Positions 33,580 to 45,400 of a stretch of DNA of 64,000 nucleotides are shown here, piece by piece (position 1 is the first letter of the stretch; every line of letters begins with the position of its first letter). Source of the DNA: Aristolochia californica (lineage: Eukaryota; Streptophyta; Magnoliopsida; Piperales; Aristolochiaceae); the NCBI GenBank assembly GCA_029961685.1, contig JARWKL010000013.1, positions 24,086,922 to 24,150,921 on the forward strand, given 5' to 3'. Made by a program: the position numbers and the translations under genes. The notes under the pieces were generated by a model. It did no database searches, had not been told where the DNA came from, and saw only the letters and a list, made by a program, of their open reading frames with translations.

Positions 33580-33954
33580 CTCCCCCTTATGCGGGGGGTG
33601 AGAGAACAACATGAACTCCCAACTTGCTGCAAATGATGTATAAAATCTTTTTTATATAATATGGCACATCTTCCAACACTCCCCCTCACGCTAGTGCTCT
33701 CATTCATTAGGCCCAACTGGCATAATATCAGTGAGAGTAAATCACTCCTAGCCGCTAAGACATTGCTCTGAAGTGTCCACCTCCATACTCCAGTCTTAAC
33801 TCATGTTGGATGTAGGGCACACTCCATCTTCTGTATGTAATGTGTCTACCGGCATTGTTTTGAAGTGTCCACCTCCTCCGTGTCCCTCCACAAGACAACG
33901 ACTCTCAAGTGGTAGAGTAATATATGATATTAACGGGAGGAAGTAACATAAATG

Positions 33955-34370
33955 TAATAATAAGTTCCTCTGTCATGGACTCCCAACCGTAAATATTTTT
34001 TATATTTTTGATGGGGTATTAAGTTCCTCCGTCATAGAATCCCAACCACAAATACTTTTTATATTTTTGATGGAGTATTAAGTTCCTACGTCATGGACTC
34101 CCAACCGTAAATATTTTTTATATTTTTTATGGGGTATTAAGTTCCTCCATCATAGAATCCCAGCCGCAAATAAATTTGATAACAGGGTATTAAGTTCCTC
34201 CATCATGGAATCCCAGCCGCAAATAAATTTGATAACAGGGTATTAAGTTCATCCGTCATGGAATCCCAATTGCAAATATTTTTTATATTTTTATAGGGTA
34301 TTAAGTTCTTGTGTCATGGAATCCCAACCACAAATATTTTTTAATTTTTTACGGGGACAAATAAATAATG
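33955..34370 (-). repeat. tandem array of about 60-bp units in element J
   Basis: About seven units, each with TATTAAGTTCCTCCGTCATG, AATCCCAACC and AAATATTTTTTATATTTTT. The same unit in opposite orientation forms the array at 52130-52600 of element I; L has two or three variant units. Copy number differs between members. Confidence 0.88.
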
Positions 34371-35818
34371 GTATGAGGCTACCTCTTCTTCAATAATAAT
34401 GTTTCATCAAAAGAGACACAATAGCAGCAGCTGAAATGGGCTTGGGCCCATTTAATACAAACCAAAATAATCCTTGTAAAAGGACCCATGAAATAATCCG
34501 ATGCAAGTATCTGTACTACTATATAATATACTGACAAAGGAATAATTTGTCAATTTTTCAAAGTAATAATCCAGCCAGAGAAAAAATTATCGAGTCACAC
34601 CGAAATATGTATAAAACTTGGGCATGTATACTGAGGCAAAAAATAAGTAGCTTGAATCATGTTGACCCTGTCCGGGTTGACCCGGACCCAGTTGGTCCGA
34701 GTTGACTTGGTCTGGCTAATGCAGAAGCAGTACCCTCAGGTCGACTGGGAACTCGGTCCGGTCCGAGTTGGGCTGGAACAGGCGCGGGCTGTGTTTATTT
34801 CATGTTTCCTAACATAGGAAACATGAAAGATTTGAACAGTGTCGTCTTCTTCCCAACTTCCAAACAAAGCGGAAAAACCAGAGGGAAACTTTCTGACCCG
34901 ATGATAAATCCCACCAGCTGAAAAGAAAACTTTCTGCTCGATGATAACTCCTGCCAATTGAAAGTTTTTGAGGACGTTTCGAAGTAGAAAATCAATCCCG
35001 CAGAAGATATATTATCCAGTGCGTCTTCTTCGGCAACGGTGGGTCGACTTCCCCGAAGAGCGCGTGAGCCAGCAGAGACAGAGCGGGAACTTTCGGAAAT
35101 AAATCAATTTTACAGAGACGTTTGATTGATGATAGACACCAATTACAGGAAAACTATGGGAAAAGAGAGATCAATCCGTAACAAGCTAGATGACTTTTCG
35201 ACAGCAGCAACAGTGCTGAATATTTTACGACAAATCACCGTTCTGAATCAATACAGACACAAAAAAATGATAGGATTTATCTGAGATTGGTGTCATCGTC
35301 TCTGGAAACAACGCCAAATATTTTCTTCTCTGTCACTCTGTTCGGAGCCGACGAAGATGACGGCTAGAGCGGGAGCCAGTGAGACAGAGCTTTATCATTC
35401 AGCTTAATATTAATAGATACAACAACAGAAAAGTTTCTGGATGCTGGGATCACCGAACAGAAGAAATCATAGTAGAGTGATGCTTGGAGTCTAGGGCTGG
35501 ATGCGCGGAGAAGCAGGCAAAATAATGTCTCAGCAGCAGAGTGGCCAGCCAAGGGCTGAGACTTTGCTCGTATGCTGGGTGCGGGAGGCCGGATACACTA
35601 AGAAACTGAAATCTAGCCCAAGAAACCTCTTCGGCAGGAGGCCAATGAGGAGTCTCCACTCAGGAACTAGCACTTAGCAAGGTCTCACAGAGAGAATAAC
35701 AGCAGAAAAAAAAATATAAAATAAAAAACTAATATCTAGCAACTATGAAAAAAAATTGACTGAGAATAAGACATGAAAAACCATAGTCGAAGTCCTGAAA
35801 ATCAAAGTTCTAATACCA

Positions 35819-36195
35819 TGTTGATTTTCAGGACTACATGAATTTAGCTCATGGAGAAAAACGGAGAGAAACCCATTGGGAAAAAACTAGAGAAAGAAGG
35901 GTTATGGACTTGATCCTAACCCTCCCCATGAAAATCTATTTATAGATTAATAAAACTATTGTATTACAATAATACCCCTGCACGTAGGGTTTAAGGTTTA
36001 GGGTTTTAACCCTAAAACTTTAAACTAATTACATCAATGCCATCTCTATTAAATGACCCTTTATTTACCATCATGCCATCATTGTATGGGCATGTGGCCT
36101 TTCTCTTTGATTTGTGGTCCTTGAACCCGTCTCCTATATCTCTTGGATGCATGGGTCTTCCTTGGTCTTATGGGCTTGGGCCCTATCTTCCAACA
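35819..36195 (-). repeat. 5' LTR of element J
   Basis: 377 bp, pairs with 33202-33579; PBS complement lies directly left. CTATTTATAGATTAATAAA near 35936 marks the TATA zone. Confidence 0.9.
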
Positions 36196-36204
36196 CAAAC
36201 CAAA

Positions 36205-36216
36205 GCTCTGATACCA
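36205..36216 (-). other. primer binding site, copia K
   Basis: Minus strand TGGTATCAGAGC, exact tRNA-Met primer site, 2 nt from the LTR at 36219. Confidence 0.9.
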
Positions 36217-36218
36217 TT

Positions 36219-36636
36219 TGTTAGGAATTAAACGTCCTAATTCTAAACTAACGAGAACAATAATAATAATAATAGAAGAACGGAAAAGCAAGTATGAAAA
36301 CAAACAACAAGATTTATACAGGTTCGCCTCATGGTGAGTCTACGTCCTGTCTTCCGTTGCTGCAGTAATCCACTATGAAGATGAAATAGTTTACAAGAGA
36401 AATCACACACTTACAGGTGTTTCTCTCTATCCTCTCGGGCTGCAACTCGAGATGCTCCTCGGATTAAGATGATTTATCAAACCCTAATAGCAGAGCCCCT
36501 CTTCTATAAAGAGAAAATTAGGGCAACCATAATACAAGAGTAAAATTCTCAAATTGCCTTAATGAAATAATAATTAATATATCGTGGACCGCAACGAACT
36601 CTGTGTAGGGCATTAATTAGGCTCCACAACTTAACA
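36219..36636 (-). repeat. 5' LTR of copia K
   Basis: 418 bp, minus orientation, TGTTAAGTTGTGGAGCCTAA to TTTAATTCCTAACA. Related to 11825-12222 and 57240-57565. No second copy in the window. Confidence 0.88.
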
Positions 36637-36990
36637 CTAAAGGTCAATTTAGTTGAACTGGCACTGGAATGATAGATCAAGATATGCCAATGATATATCA
36701 TCCAGAAGTGCATAGGACAAATTTATAAAGCATGATCGATCAACCTAAGTTGATTGACCAATCACCCTGAACATGGCCATATCATGCTATAACGCATGAT
36801 CAATCATGCAACTTGGACTAATCGATCAATATTGGTCAAACAAGAAAACATTACATGGAATGATCGATCATCCCACATGATTGATCGATTGGATAGAATC
36901 TTGCCAATCAGGGACATAAAGTATGATCAGTCATAGAAAACTTGCTAATTGATCATACTTGTATTGCACAACCAAAAGGAATTTGTTGAA
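36637..36990. repeat. dispersed repeat rich in TGATCGATCA palindromes
   Basis: No coding. The reverse complement of 63600-63930: shared blocks include CTTTATGTCCCTGATTGGCA and CACTTCTGGATGATATATCA with small changes. GATCGATCA, TGATCAATCA and related palindromes recur every 30-50 bp. Confidence 0.75.
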
Positions 36991-37375
36991 ACATAAGATT
37001 CCATGATGTGTAATCACTGTAGAAGAAGATTAAGGGGTGAGAAAAAGAAGAGAAGAGGAAGAGTGAAAAATTTAGAGAAAAGAGGAGGAAGAATTGGGTA
37101 ATGGACTTGTCCAAACCCTCCTCTTAAGCTGTATTTATAAATATTAAAAATATTAACATTACAAGAAACATAAATCATAAATTAATTACATCAGTACCAC
37201 CCTAATTACATTATATCTTCCAACGGTATTAGAGAGCCGACAAGAGCACAAAAAATTAGCTTGTCTTGACAAAGTCTTGTATGGTATTCGTGATTGGGAG
37301 TGGTGAGATTATTGACAGTCTTTGTGGCTGAGGGCATAGGATAAGAACCATCAACAAACTTGTAGACATCATAAC
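36991..37375 (-). pseudogene. copia gag N-terminus (element S) and LTR-like flank
   Basis: Minus strand 37205-37373 reads YDVYKFVDGSYPMPSATK and CQDKLIFCALVGSLIPLEDI, the start of a UBN2-type copia Gag (usual form GYDVYKFVDGS...RQDKLIFSALLGS). It is truncated on the right by the LTR of C. 36991-37204 has a GA-rich stretch and TATTTATAAATATT and looks like LTR debris. Confidence 0.65.
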
Positions 37376-37962
37376 TGTTGAATTTAGGATCCCTCTTCCA
37401 ATATTCAGAGCAAGAGAAAGAAGAAAGAAAAAGAAGAAAAGGAAAGAAGAGCTCTCGGGTAGAGACAAGAAAAAAAAAAAGAGAAAAAGAGGTATGCACC
37501 AAGCAAAGAGAGAGGGAGAGATTAACTCAAGAAGGATATGTGTAACTTGATTAATTATGAATTAAAAACCTCTATTTATAGTAGAGGAAGAGATAGAATC
37601 CTTATACAATTAGCCTTTCAATCTCCTAATTACATTGTAACTCTAACTCTCTAAGATAAGTCTATTCAAAACAATCTATGAGAAGACTAATATGAGTTGA
37701 ACTAGAACTCTTTCTTCAATCACGTGAATATAAGGGAGGAGGCCAGCTCGTGGTCTTATCCTTGTGGGTCCCTCATGATCTTCTAGCTTATCTTGATAAG
37801 GTTGCCAGCTCATGGGATATTTGTGGGTCCCACTTGATCTTCGAGTCTTCTAACTCATTTTAGCTTGTGCTTCTTAACTTCTTAACTCCTTAACTCGTCC
37901 TAGCTTGGGTGAGGACTCTTCTTGGTGTCCCATGTCCTCATAATGGGTCCCACATTGTAACA
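37376..37962 (-). repeat. 3' LTR of copia C
   Basis: 587 bp; minus TGTTACAATGTGGGACCC to CCTAAATTCAACA; PPT complement CTCGCCCTCAAGC follows. Same family as 5134-5709 and 24365-24983. Confidence 0.92.
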
Positions 37963-38899
37963 CTCGCCCTCAAGCTAGGGGTGAAAAGACATCATAAATG
38001 CCCAGCTTGCCGCATATGATAGACATAATCTTATGAGTGACCGGCTTGGTGACAATATTTGCAACTTGACTTTGTGATGATTTAGAGATAAGAAACTTGC
38101 TTGGAACTTTTCTCGTATAAAATGGCAGTCCACTTCAACATGCTTTGTTCTTTCATAGAAGACTGGATTCGATGTAATGTGTATTGCTGCTTGATTATCA
38201 CAGTATAGATCTACCAAAGCTTCTTTGTATAATCCCAATTCAATGAGAAGAGATCTTATCCAAAGGAGTTTACTAACAGTTTGTGCCATGACTCTGTATT
38301 CTTCTTCTGCACTAGACTGCGCTACTACATTTTGCTTCTTGCTTTTTCATGTAACCAAATTCCCTCCAACCATCGTACAAAATCCCGAAGTAATTTTTTT
38401 TTCATCTAGGGATCCAACCCAGTCTGCATCAGAGAATCCTTCGATGTTGAAGTGACCATGGTTTTTATAGAGAAACCTTCTTCCTGGAGCTCCTTTTAGA
38501 TATCGTAGTATCCTTTCAAGTGTTTGCCAATGACTAAGTTGTGGTTTGTGCATGTATTGACTTACCACACTTACTATATATGAAATATCCAGCCTTGTTA
38601 CACACAAGTACATAAGTCTTCCGACTAGTCTTTGATATTTTCCAATATCTACATCTTCTCCAGTGCCTCCACATAATTTTGTATTTGAGTCCATAAGCGT
38701 GTCTGCCAGTTTGCATCCCATCATTCATGTATCCTCTAGTAGAATAAGGGCATACTTCCTTTGGGATAGCACAATCCCATGTCTGGATTGTAATAGTTCA
38801 ATGCCCAAAAAAAATATTTGAGTAGCCCAAGATCCTTTGTCTTGAATTCAGCACATATTTTTTCCTTTGTTTTCTGGATGCCTTTGGAATCACTACCAG
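37963..38899 (-). pseudogene. copia RT end and RNase H (element C)
   Basis: After B the frame resumes with TGSDSKGIQKTKEKICAEFK and TKDLGLLKYFF, then in other frames GCKLADTLMDSNTKLCGGTG, QRLVGRLMYLCVTRLDISYI, LERILRYLKGAPGRRFLYKN and GFSDADWVGSLDEKKITSGF. RNase H follows: SKLLWIRSLLIELGLYKEAL, DLYCDNQAAIHITSNPVFYE, RTKHVEVDCHFIREKF. Catalytic D in SDADW and CDNQ are present. Stops and a frameshift near 38340. Confidence 0.87.
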
Positions 38900-38904
38900 T
38901 GAAA

Positions 38905-39348
38905 TGTTATGCACACAATAACATTATTATTTTAGTTGTTTTTATTTAATTTACTTTATTTTATTTCAGTTGAGGCCACAAGGGTATTTTTGGAATATTT
39001 TATTTATAGGGGTATTTTTGGAATATTTTAATTTTAGGGGTGTTTTTGTAATATTTTATATTAAACCCTAACAGGGTGAACCCTATTTAAGGGGTAAGAG
39101 TAATGAGAAAGGGGGAATTGAAGTATTAAGAATTAGGGTAACTCTAGCGTAAAGAGGTTTGAGATCACATTCTTGATCTCGAGGTTAGGGGTTTCCTCAA
39201 AAACCCACGTATTCTCTCATCCTTCATTGATCTTCTTCTTCCCCATGCCTTCCTACTATCCCTACAGTAATGCCTGGGAGACCCGTAATCCGTGGCAAAA
39301 TCCCAGATCCTCCCAAAGAATCCTTGTGTCAGATCTGGGACCGTAACA
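38905..39348 (+). repeat. 5' LTR of element B
   Basis: 444 bp, TGTTATGCACACAATAAC to GATCTGGGACCGTAACA. It contains GGGTATTTTTGGAATATTTT repeated twice and ACCCTATTTAAGGGG as a likely TATA zone near 39083. Confidence 0.93.
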
Positions 39349-39350
39349 AC

Positions 39351-39362
39351 TGGTATCAGAGC
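39351..39362 (+). other. primer binding site, element B
   Basis: TGGTATCAGAGC, exact tRNA-Met primer site, 2 nt after the LTR. Confidence 0.93.
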
Positions 39363-39447
39363 AGGAACACAATGAGCTATTCATTTTTCCCAAAAGGATG
39401 GATTATTCTAGACAAGGTATACGATTTAATGGAAAGTATGCAAAGAT

Positions 39448-42400
39448 ATGGGAAAAATACGTGCATCGTTTGAATCTTCCATTGAAATTGTTGCAATTGA
39501 AGTTTCTACAATTCCCATTGAAATTGATGCAATTGAAGTTTCTACAATTCCCATTGAAATTGCTGCAATTGAAGTTTCTACAATTAAGAGGGCTGCCACA
39601 GTCGATGCTGGCTCGGATAGGCAGGAGATTCAAGCAATCAGAGACCTCTCTGTATCTCCGGCGGCGGCGACCTCCGAATTTTGGGATTCAGAAATTCCAA
39701 AAACGGAAGGGTATTCAACATACCCTTCGTCAGAAAATCGAGAATGGGAAATCTCCAAGCAGGAAACTCCAGCGATGGCCCCGTCAAAATTGATTTCCGG
39801 ATCACGAAAATCTGACAAGCAAGACCCTGAACTTCCGAAATCGAAGTCGATATCAACTCCGAAACCAGCCTCAACACTTCCGAAATCAGACGGCGGGACA
39901 TCAGATATTAGGACATTGTTAGGATCCTCACGAGTCATGGATCTTGTCACCCTCCTCTCTTCTCTTCCTCCCATTGCTTGCTTGACGTAGGGATAGATTG
40001 ATGGAGTGATGTAAAGAAGAAATTTGGAAAGGGGATTTGGGGAAAAAGGGGGAGAGCTTGAAGGAGCTCTCAACCTGTTACTCTAATTTACTCTAGGCTA
40101 ATTTGATAATTCAGTAGCTACCTTTCATTAACCTAGCCGTCCCCTTAAATAGGGTTGAGGACGCCAAATACAATTCAGACCCTTGGGTCACTGGTTCAAG
40201 CTAAATAAATTACAAACCAAACCAAACCAAACCAAAATCAATTACATGAAAATTGAAAACCACATTAATTAATTCCTACACCTGCTGGTAACTCGTGATG
40301 CTATTGAGTCCATAACATCACCCCCCTCCTGGAGAAAGCGTTTGTCCTCAAGCTCGAAGGAAGGGTAGAGAAGACGAAATGCTGATTATGGCTCCCATGT
40401 AGTGTCACTGGGGTCTGCATCTGCCCACTATACGAGAATTTCCCAATAGCCTTGAACGTGGCGTGCCTGCAATACTTGAGCTGGAGTAGAAAGGACACGG
40501 CCTTCATGGAGTGGTGGCAGAGGGGTGTGCAGCAAGGGAGAGTCGCCCTGGGCTTCAGTTGGGATACGTGAAATACATTATGTATCTTTGCCTCGGGTGG
40601 TAGCTGCAAGCGGTAGGCCATTGGGCCAATGCGGTCCAACACCTGAAATGGACCATGATATTTCGGAGAAAGCTTGTGGCGCTTGGAGGCAGTCAGTGAT
40701 AGTTGGTGGTAGTGTTGGAGCTTCACACATAATCTCCTGGGGAATAATATACCTCTCAGTGTTTCTTATCATATTAGAACTTCATAGAGTGTTGGGCCTC
40801 CTGGAGATGAGTACGCACCTTAGTGAGCATAGCGTCTCTTTCAGCTAACTCTTGGTCCAAAGTGGCGACTTTGGAAACCCCTGGTTCATAGGATAACAAA
40901 TGAGGTGGATCTCTGCCATAAACTACCCTGAAAGGAGTAGTTCCCAGTGCGTTGTGGTAAGAGGTGTTATAGCAAAATTCTGCCCAGGAAAGCCACTTAA
41001 CCCACGGTTTAGGTGAGTCCCCCAAAAAATAGCGAATATACATTTCGATCGTGCGATTGACAACCTCGGTTTGTCTGTCAGTCTATGGATGATATGCAGA
41101 AGAGAATGCCAATTTGGTGCCATGTAACTTGAATAATTCTTTCCAAAAGGTACTGGTAAAAATGGCATCCCTGTCACTGATAATGGATGCTGGAATCCCG
41201 TGTAATCGGACAATGTGGTCCATAAATAACTGAGCTACATGAGTAGTAGTATAAGGATGCACCAAAGAAATGAAGTGAGCATATTTTGAAAAACGGTCAA
41301 CCACAACGATTATCACGGATTTACCTGATGAAGTTGGAAGGCCATCAATGAAGTCCATGGAAATGTCGGACCAGATTTGAGACGGTAGTTGCATAGGTTG
41401 TAGTAAGCCGGCAGGACTTAAAGATTTGGCCTTGCTTCGTTGACAAATCTGACAAGCAGCTATATAATCAACAATCGTGCTCTTCCCTCCAATAAAATTC
41501 CCGACTTATTCGAAAATATGTTTTCTGTCAACCCTCATGTGTGCTATCATGGAAAGAGGACAGAATGGTGTGAAGAAGTGGGGACGTGTGATGCATAAAA
41601 ATCTTGTTTTTGAATAGGTTAAGACGATCCTGAATCGTCCAATGACTAGCTATTGTCCCTTGCTGAATATCCTGATATAATGAAATAAGTTCTGGATATT
41701 GATGTGTCTCCTCTCGAATAGAATCCAACAAAAGTGAGCATGGGTGGCTGAGAGCATAAACGTGTGGTTCTGGAATGTCCCGACAAGACAAAGCGTCAAC
41801 CCCCAAATTCAAACTGCCTGGCTTATATTGAACTATAAAATCGAAGCCCATGAGTTTACTCAACCAGTGCTGTTGCGGTGATGTGGTGAGGCGTTGCTCA
41901 AGAAGATACTTGAGGCTGCAATGATCTGTAGGAATCAGAAATGGTCATCCCCAGAGATAAGGCCACCAATGTTGGATAGCCTTGGCTAACCCAATCAGTT
42001 CCCTCTCATATGCAGCTAACTTGTCGTGGTGTTGTCCCAACTGGAGGCTGAAATAAGCGATGGGATGTCCCAATTGCTGTAACACTGCACCAATACTTCC
42101 TCCAGATGCATCACATTCCACCACAAAGGATTCATCAAAATCTGGTAGCTGTAGCACAGGCGCTGAGGCTAAGGCCTCCTTTAACTGCTGAAAGGCCTGA
42201 GCCGCTGAGGAAGACCAAGTGAATGCATGTTTCTTGAGAAGGTTGTTGAGTGGTGCTGCTATCTGGCCATAAGTACGGATAAATTTTCTGTAATATCCCT
42301 CTAGGCTCAAAAACCCCCTTAATGCGGTAAGGGAGGTGGGAGGAGGCCAATCTGTGACGGCTTGTATCTTACTCTGGTCAACCTTCACACCCACTACTGA

Positions 42401-45400
42401 TATAACGTGGCCCATATATGCCACTTCTGAAGTGCCCACAGAACATTTGGATTTATTCAAAACCAAATGATGGGAGCATAGAATGGTAAATACCTAATGG
42501 AGGTATTGGAGATGTTCGTCCCAAGTTTTGCTATAGACCAAGATGTCATAAAAAAATACTAACACATATTTCCTTAGAAGTGAGGAAAATACCTCATTCA
42601 TGAGGGCTTGAAAGGTGGAGGGCGCATTGGAGAGACCAAAGGGCATGACAAGGAACTCGAAATGACCATGGGGCGTGAGGAACGCAGTCTTCTCCACATC
42701 TATAGGGTGAACTCTAATTTGATGATAGCCCAATTTCAAATCTAACTTGGTAAAAATGGTAGCACCATGTAACTCATCCAGCAACTCGTTCACCACTGGG
42801 ATGGGGAACTTGTCTTTAATTGTATGCAAATTGAGTTGCCTGTAGTCGACACAAAACCTTCATGATTTATCCTTTTTGCGGACCAGTAAAACAGGGGATG
42901 AGAAGTGAGACCTAACGGGCAGGATAACTCCCTGAGCGAGCATATTTAGGCATTGTCTTTCGATTTCATCTTTCATTATATGTGGGTAACGATAAAGACA
43001 CACCACCACTGGATCGGTTCCCAACTTCAAACGAATGCGGTGATCACAGTGACGCACTGGTGGTAGACCAGTAGGGTCATTAAATAAATCCGCAAATGCT
43101 GTAAGTAATGGAGATAACTTACAATCACCAGTGCTCTGAATCTGGAAAGTGTGAAGTGTGTTGTTATGGTCTTGGGTTAAGTACCTATGTCTTTCGCTCC
43201 TAACAAGCCGGTCTTTTGGGTAGTATTGGCTAGGTGCTTAACATTTGGTATCAGAGTGGGCTCCCACGTCGCAAGTTCGAGTCCCGGGGCACGCAAAGGC
43301 TGGATTAAAATTATTGGTAGGTTCAAAAGGGGTGACCTAGCGGAGAGGGCGACCTGGAGAACTGCGAAGAGGCACTAGGAGTAGGCCACTGCTAGAGTAG
43401 GCCACCGGGTTGGGCTAGTGTCGTTGCGCCACCGTGGTCGTCGGCTCGCGAAGGTGGGGTGTGATGTTATGGTCTTGGGTTAAGTACCTATGTTTTCCGC
43501 TTTAACAGGTCGGTCGTTTGGGTAGTATTGGCTAGGTGCTTAACATGTGTTGGGCATTTGTGCCTTAATACCCTGCAATGTAATCTAGCCCTGTTGTGCA
43601 GTAAATGTCATAGTCCGATCCTGAAAATCCCACAATATAGGGCCTAATAGCTAAAGCCATTTTACCCCAAGCACCAAATCAAATCCTGCTAAAGGAATGA
43701 CCAGTAAGTTAGCCTTAAATGAATTTCCCTCAATAGTAAAAGGGGTGGCTGTGCATAACCCCACACTGGAAATTTTAGCCCCATTGGCCACTGAAACCGA
43801 GAGACCCTTTTGCTATTGGATTTCTAATCCCAATTGTTTCGCTGCAGGCTCATTGATAAAATTATGTGTGCTGCCAGAATCAACTAAAGTAAGTAACTGG
43901 AGATGGTGTAACTTGGCCTTTACCTGCATGGTATTAGAACAACGCAGGCCATGCATGTCATGGAGGGAGAGCTATGGGTCTTGCTATTCCTCTTCAGCAA
44001 TATCAGCTTCAGGAAGCACTTCTGGACATTCTTCTCAAAGTTCTATACTGAATAATCTTTTGCTGGTATGTCCTGGGAGAAATTGTTCATCACAATTAAA
44101 ACAGAGGCCCTTGGCCTTTCTTGCATCCATTTCTTGTTTAGTCAAGAATTTACGTGGAGGATTGGGGGGGGGGGAACTCTTGTAGACTGCTCTGCACGGT
44201 TAGGGGCAGAAGAGCCAAAACGTGGCCCAGGTGCAGTACCCGGTAGTCTATTGGTCCAAAAGGGTTTTCGACCTAATGATTCCCTTAGAACTCTTTGTTT
44301 CTATTCCACAGCCCTGGCATAATTCATGGTTGTTATGCACGCAATAACATTATTATTTTAGTATTTTCTTTAATTTACTTTATTTATTTCAGTTTTAGGC
44401 CACATGGGTATTTTGGAATATTTTATTTATAGGGGTATTTTTGTAATATTTTATCTTAAACCCTAACAGGGTGAACCCTATTTAAGGGGTATGATTAATG
44501 AGAAACAAAAGCATTGAAGTATTAAGAATTAGGTTAAATCTAGTGTAAAGAGGTTAGATCCGAGGTTAGGGTTTTTCTCTAAAACCCACGTATTCTTTCA
44601 TCCTCCATTGATCTTCATCTTCCCTATGTCTTCCTACTACCCCTATGATAATGCTTGGAAGACCTGTAAGCTCAGCTGGCAAGCATGTTTAAAATTTAGT
44701 CAATCCTGAGTCGAATGGACATTTTAGTAGTTATAGAAGCACATGAGCGCTTCATCGAGCAGGTGGTAGGCGGCCAACGTGACCTTGTCCACATCCAACG
44801 TTTGTTGATGATAGAAAAATTGCTCACATTTCGTGAACCAAAGTAAAGGATCCTTTGATCCATCATAGGTAGGAAAATTGAGTTTAAAGTACCTGGGAAC
44901 CGTAGTTGGTCCCTGTGCATGAGCAGCCACAGGAATAGTTTGTGGGCGCAGTGGTGGGGATGGTGGTGGCGTGAAGTGTGAGTGGTGTGCTGCCGGTGGT
45001 TGAGAGTTTGTTGCTGGTGGTGGCGCTGGCGATTGAAGTGCTGCAAGTTGGCGGATGACGGTTTGGAGAGAAGTTTCCAGCGTGTGCAATGAATTATTGA
45101 TGTTAGTAATTTCAGCACCTCGATGCGTGGATCTTTGTTGAAGATCTGAAAGAGCTTGACGTATGTCCTCTGGAGAAGAGGAGTCACCGAGGGTGGACCT
45201 GTCTGATACCACGTTGTTAGAATCCTCACGAGCCATGGATCTTGTCACCCTCCTCTCTTCTCTTCCTTCCATTGCTTGCTTGATGTAGGGATAGATTGAT
45301 GGAGTGATGTAAAGAAGAAATTCGGAAAGGGGATTTGGGGAAAAAGGGGGAGAGCTTGAAGGAGCTCTCGACCTGTTACTCTAATTTACTCTAGGCTAAT

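Larger units (their letters stand above)
33202..36195 (-). mobile_element. non-autonomous LTR element J (I/J/L/N family)
   Basis: 2,994 bp, minus orientation: LTRs 33202-33579 and 35819-36195, PBS complement at 35811-35818 (TAATACCA), PPT complement after 33579. It is inserted in the leader of K. Flanks TGAAC and CAAAC match imperfectly as a TSD. No gag-pol. Reading minus: leader, a GC-rich zone (34620-35690) without a recognised gene, a tandem array (33955-34370), a PPT-like motif at 33669-33690, then the real PPT. Confidence 0.88.
26801..36636 (-). mobile_element. Tnt1-like Ty1/copia element K, split by L and J
   Basis: Minus-strand copia with 5' LTR 36219-36636, PBS, gag, PR, IN, RT and most of RNase H; the 3' LTR is lost. 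Element J sits in its leader and element L in its RT gene. Without these it is about 4.1 kb here. Words such as VRYHF-type RNase H in its sister G and DSWVLDSGASFHT place it nearer Tnt1/Tork than the C/Q/R elements. Confidence 0.88.

Noticed and set aside
33955..34370. Regular repeats that could suggest a CRISPR array
   Set aside because: Repeats are contiguous without unique spacers, in a plant retroelement, and related to the array in element I.
37222..37235. GGTATTAGAGAGC resembling a PBS on the plus strand
   Set aside because: The minus strand encodes gag words (GSLIPLEDI) here and no LTR end precedes it in that orientation; chance match.
39270..39793. Overlapping plus-frame ORFs in the B leader (67 and 131 codons)
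   Set aside because: They share the 36-bp tandem repeat in other frames; only the frame starting at 39448 remains open across the chromovirus insertion.
43246..43296. Possible tRNA gene
   Set aside because: Only a PBS followed by a T-arm-like word; no acceptor, D-arm or anticodon arm can be drawn. Kept as a finding about the TRIM instead.
43697..44322. Plus-strand ORFs of 162 and 84 codons in chromovirus A
   Set aside because: Antisense to the protease and zinc knuckle of the element.
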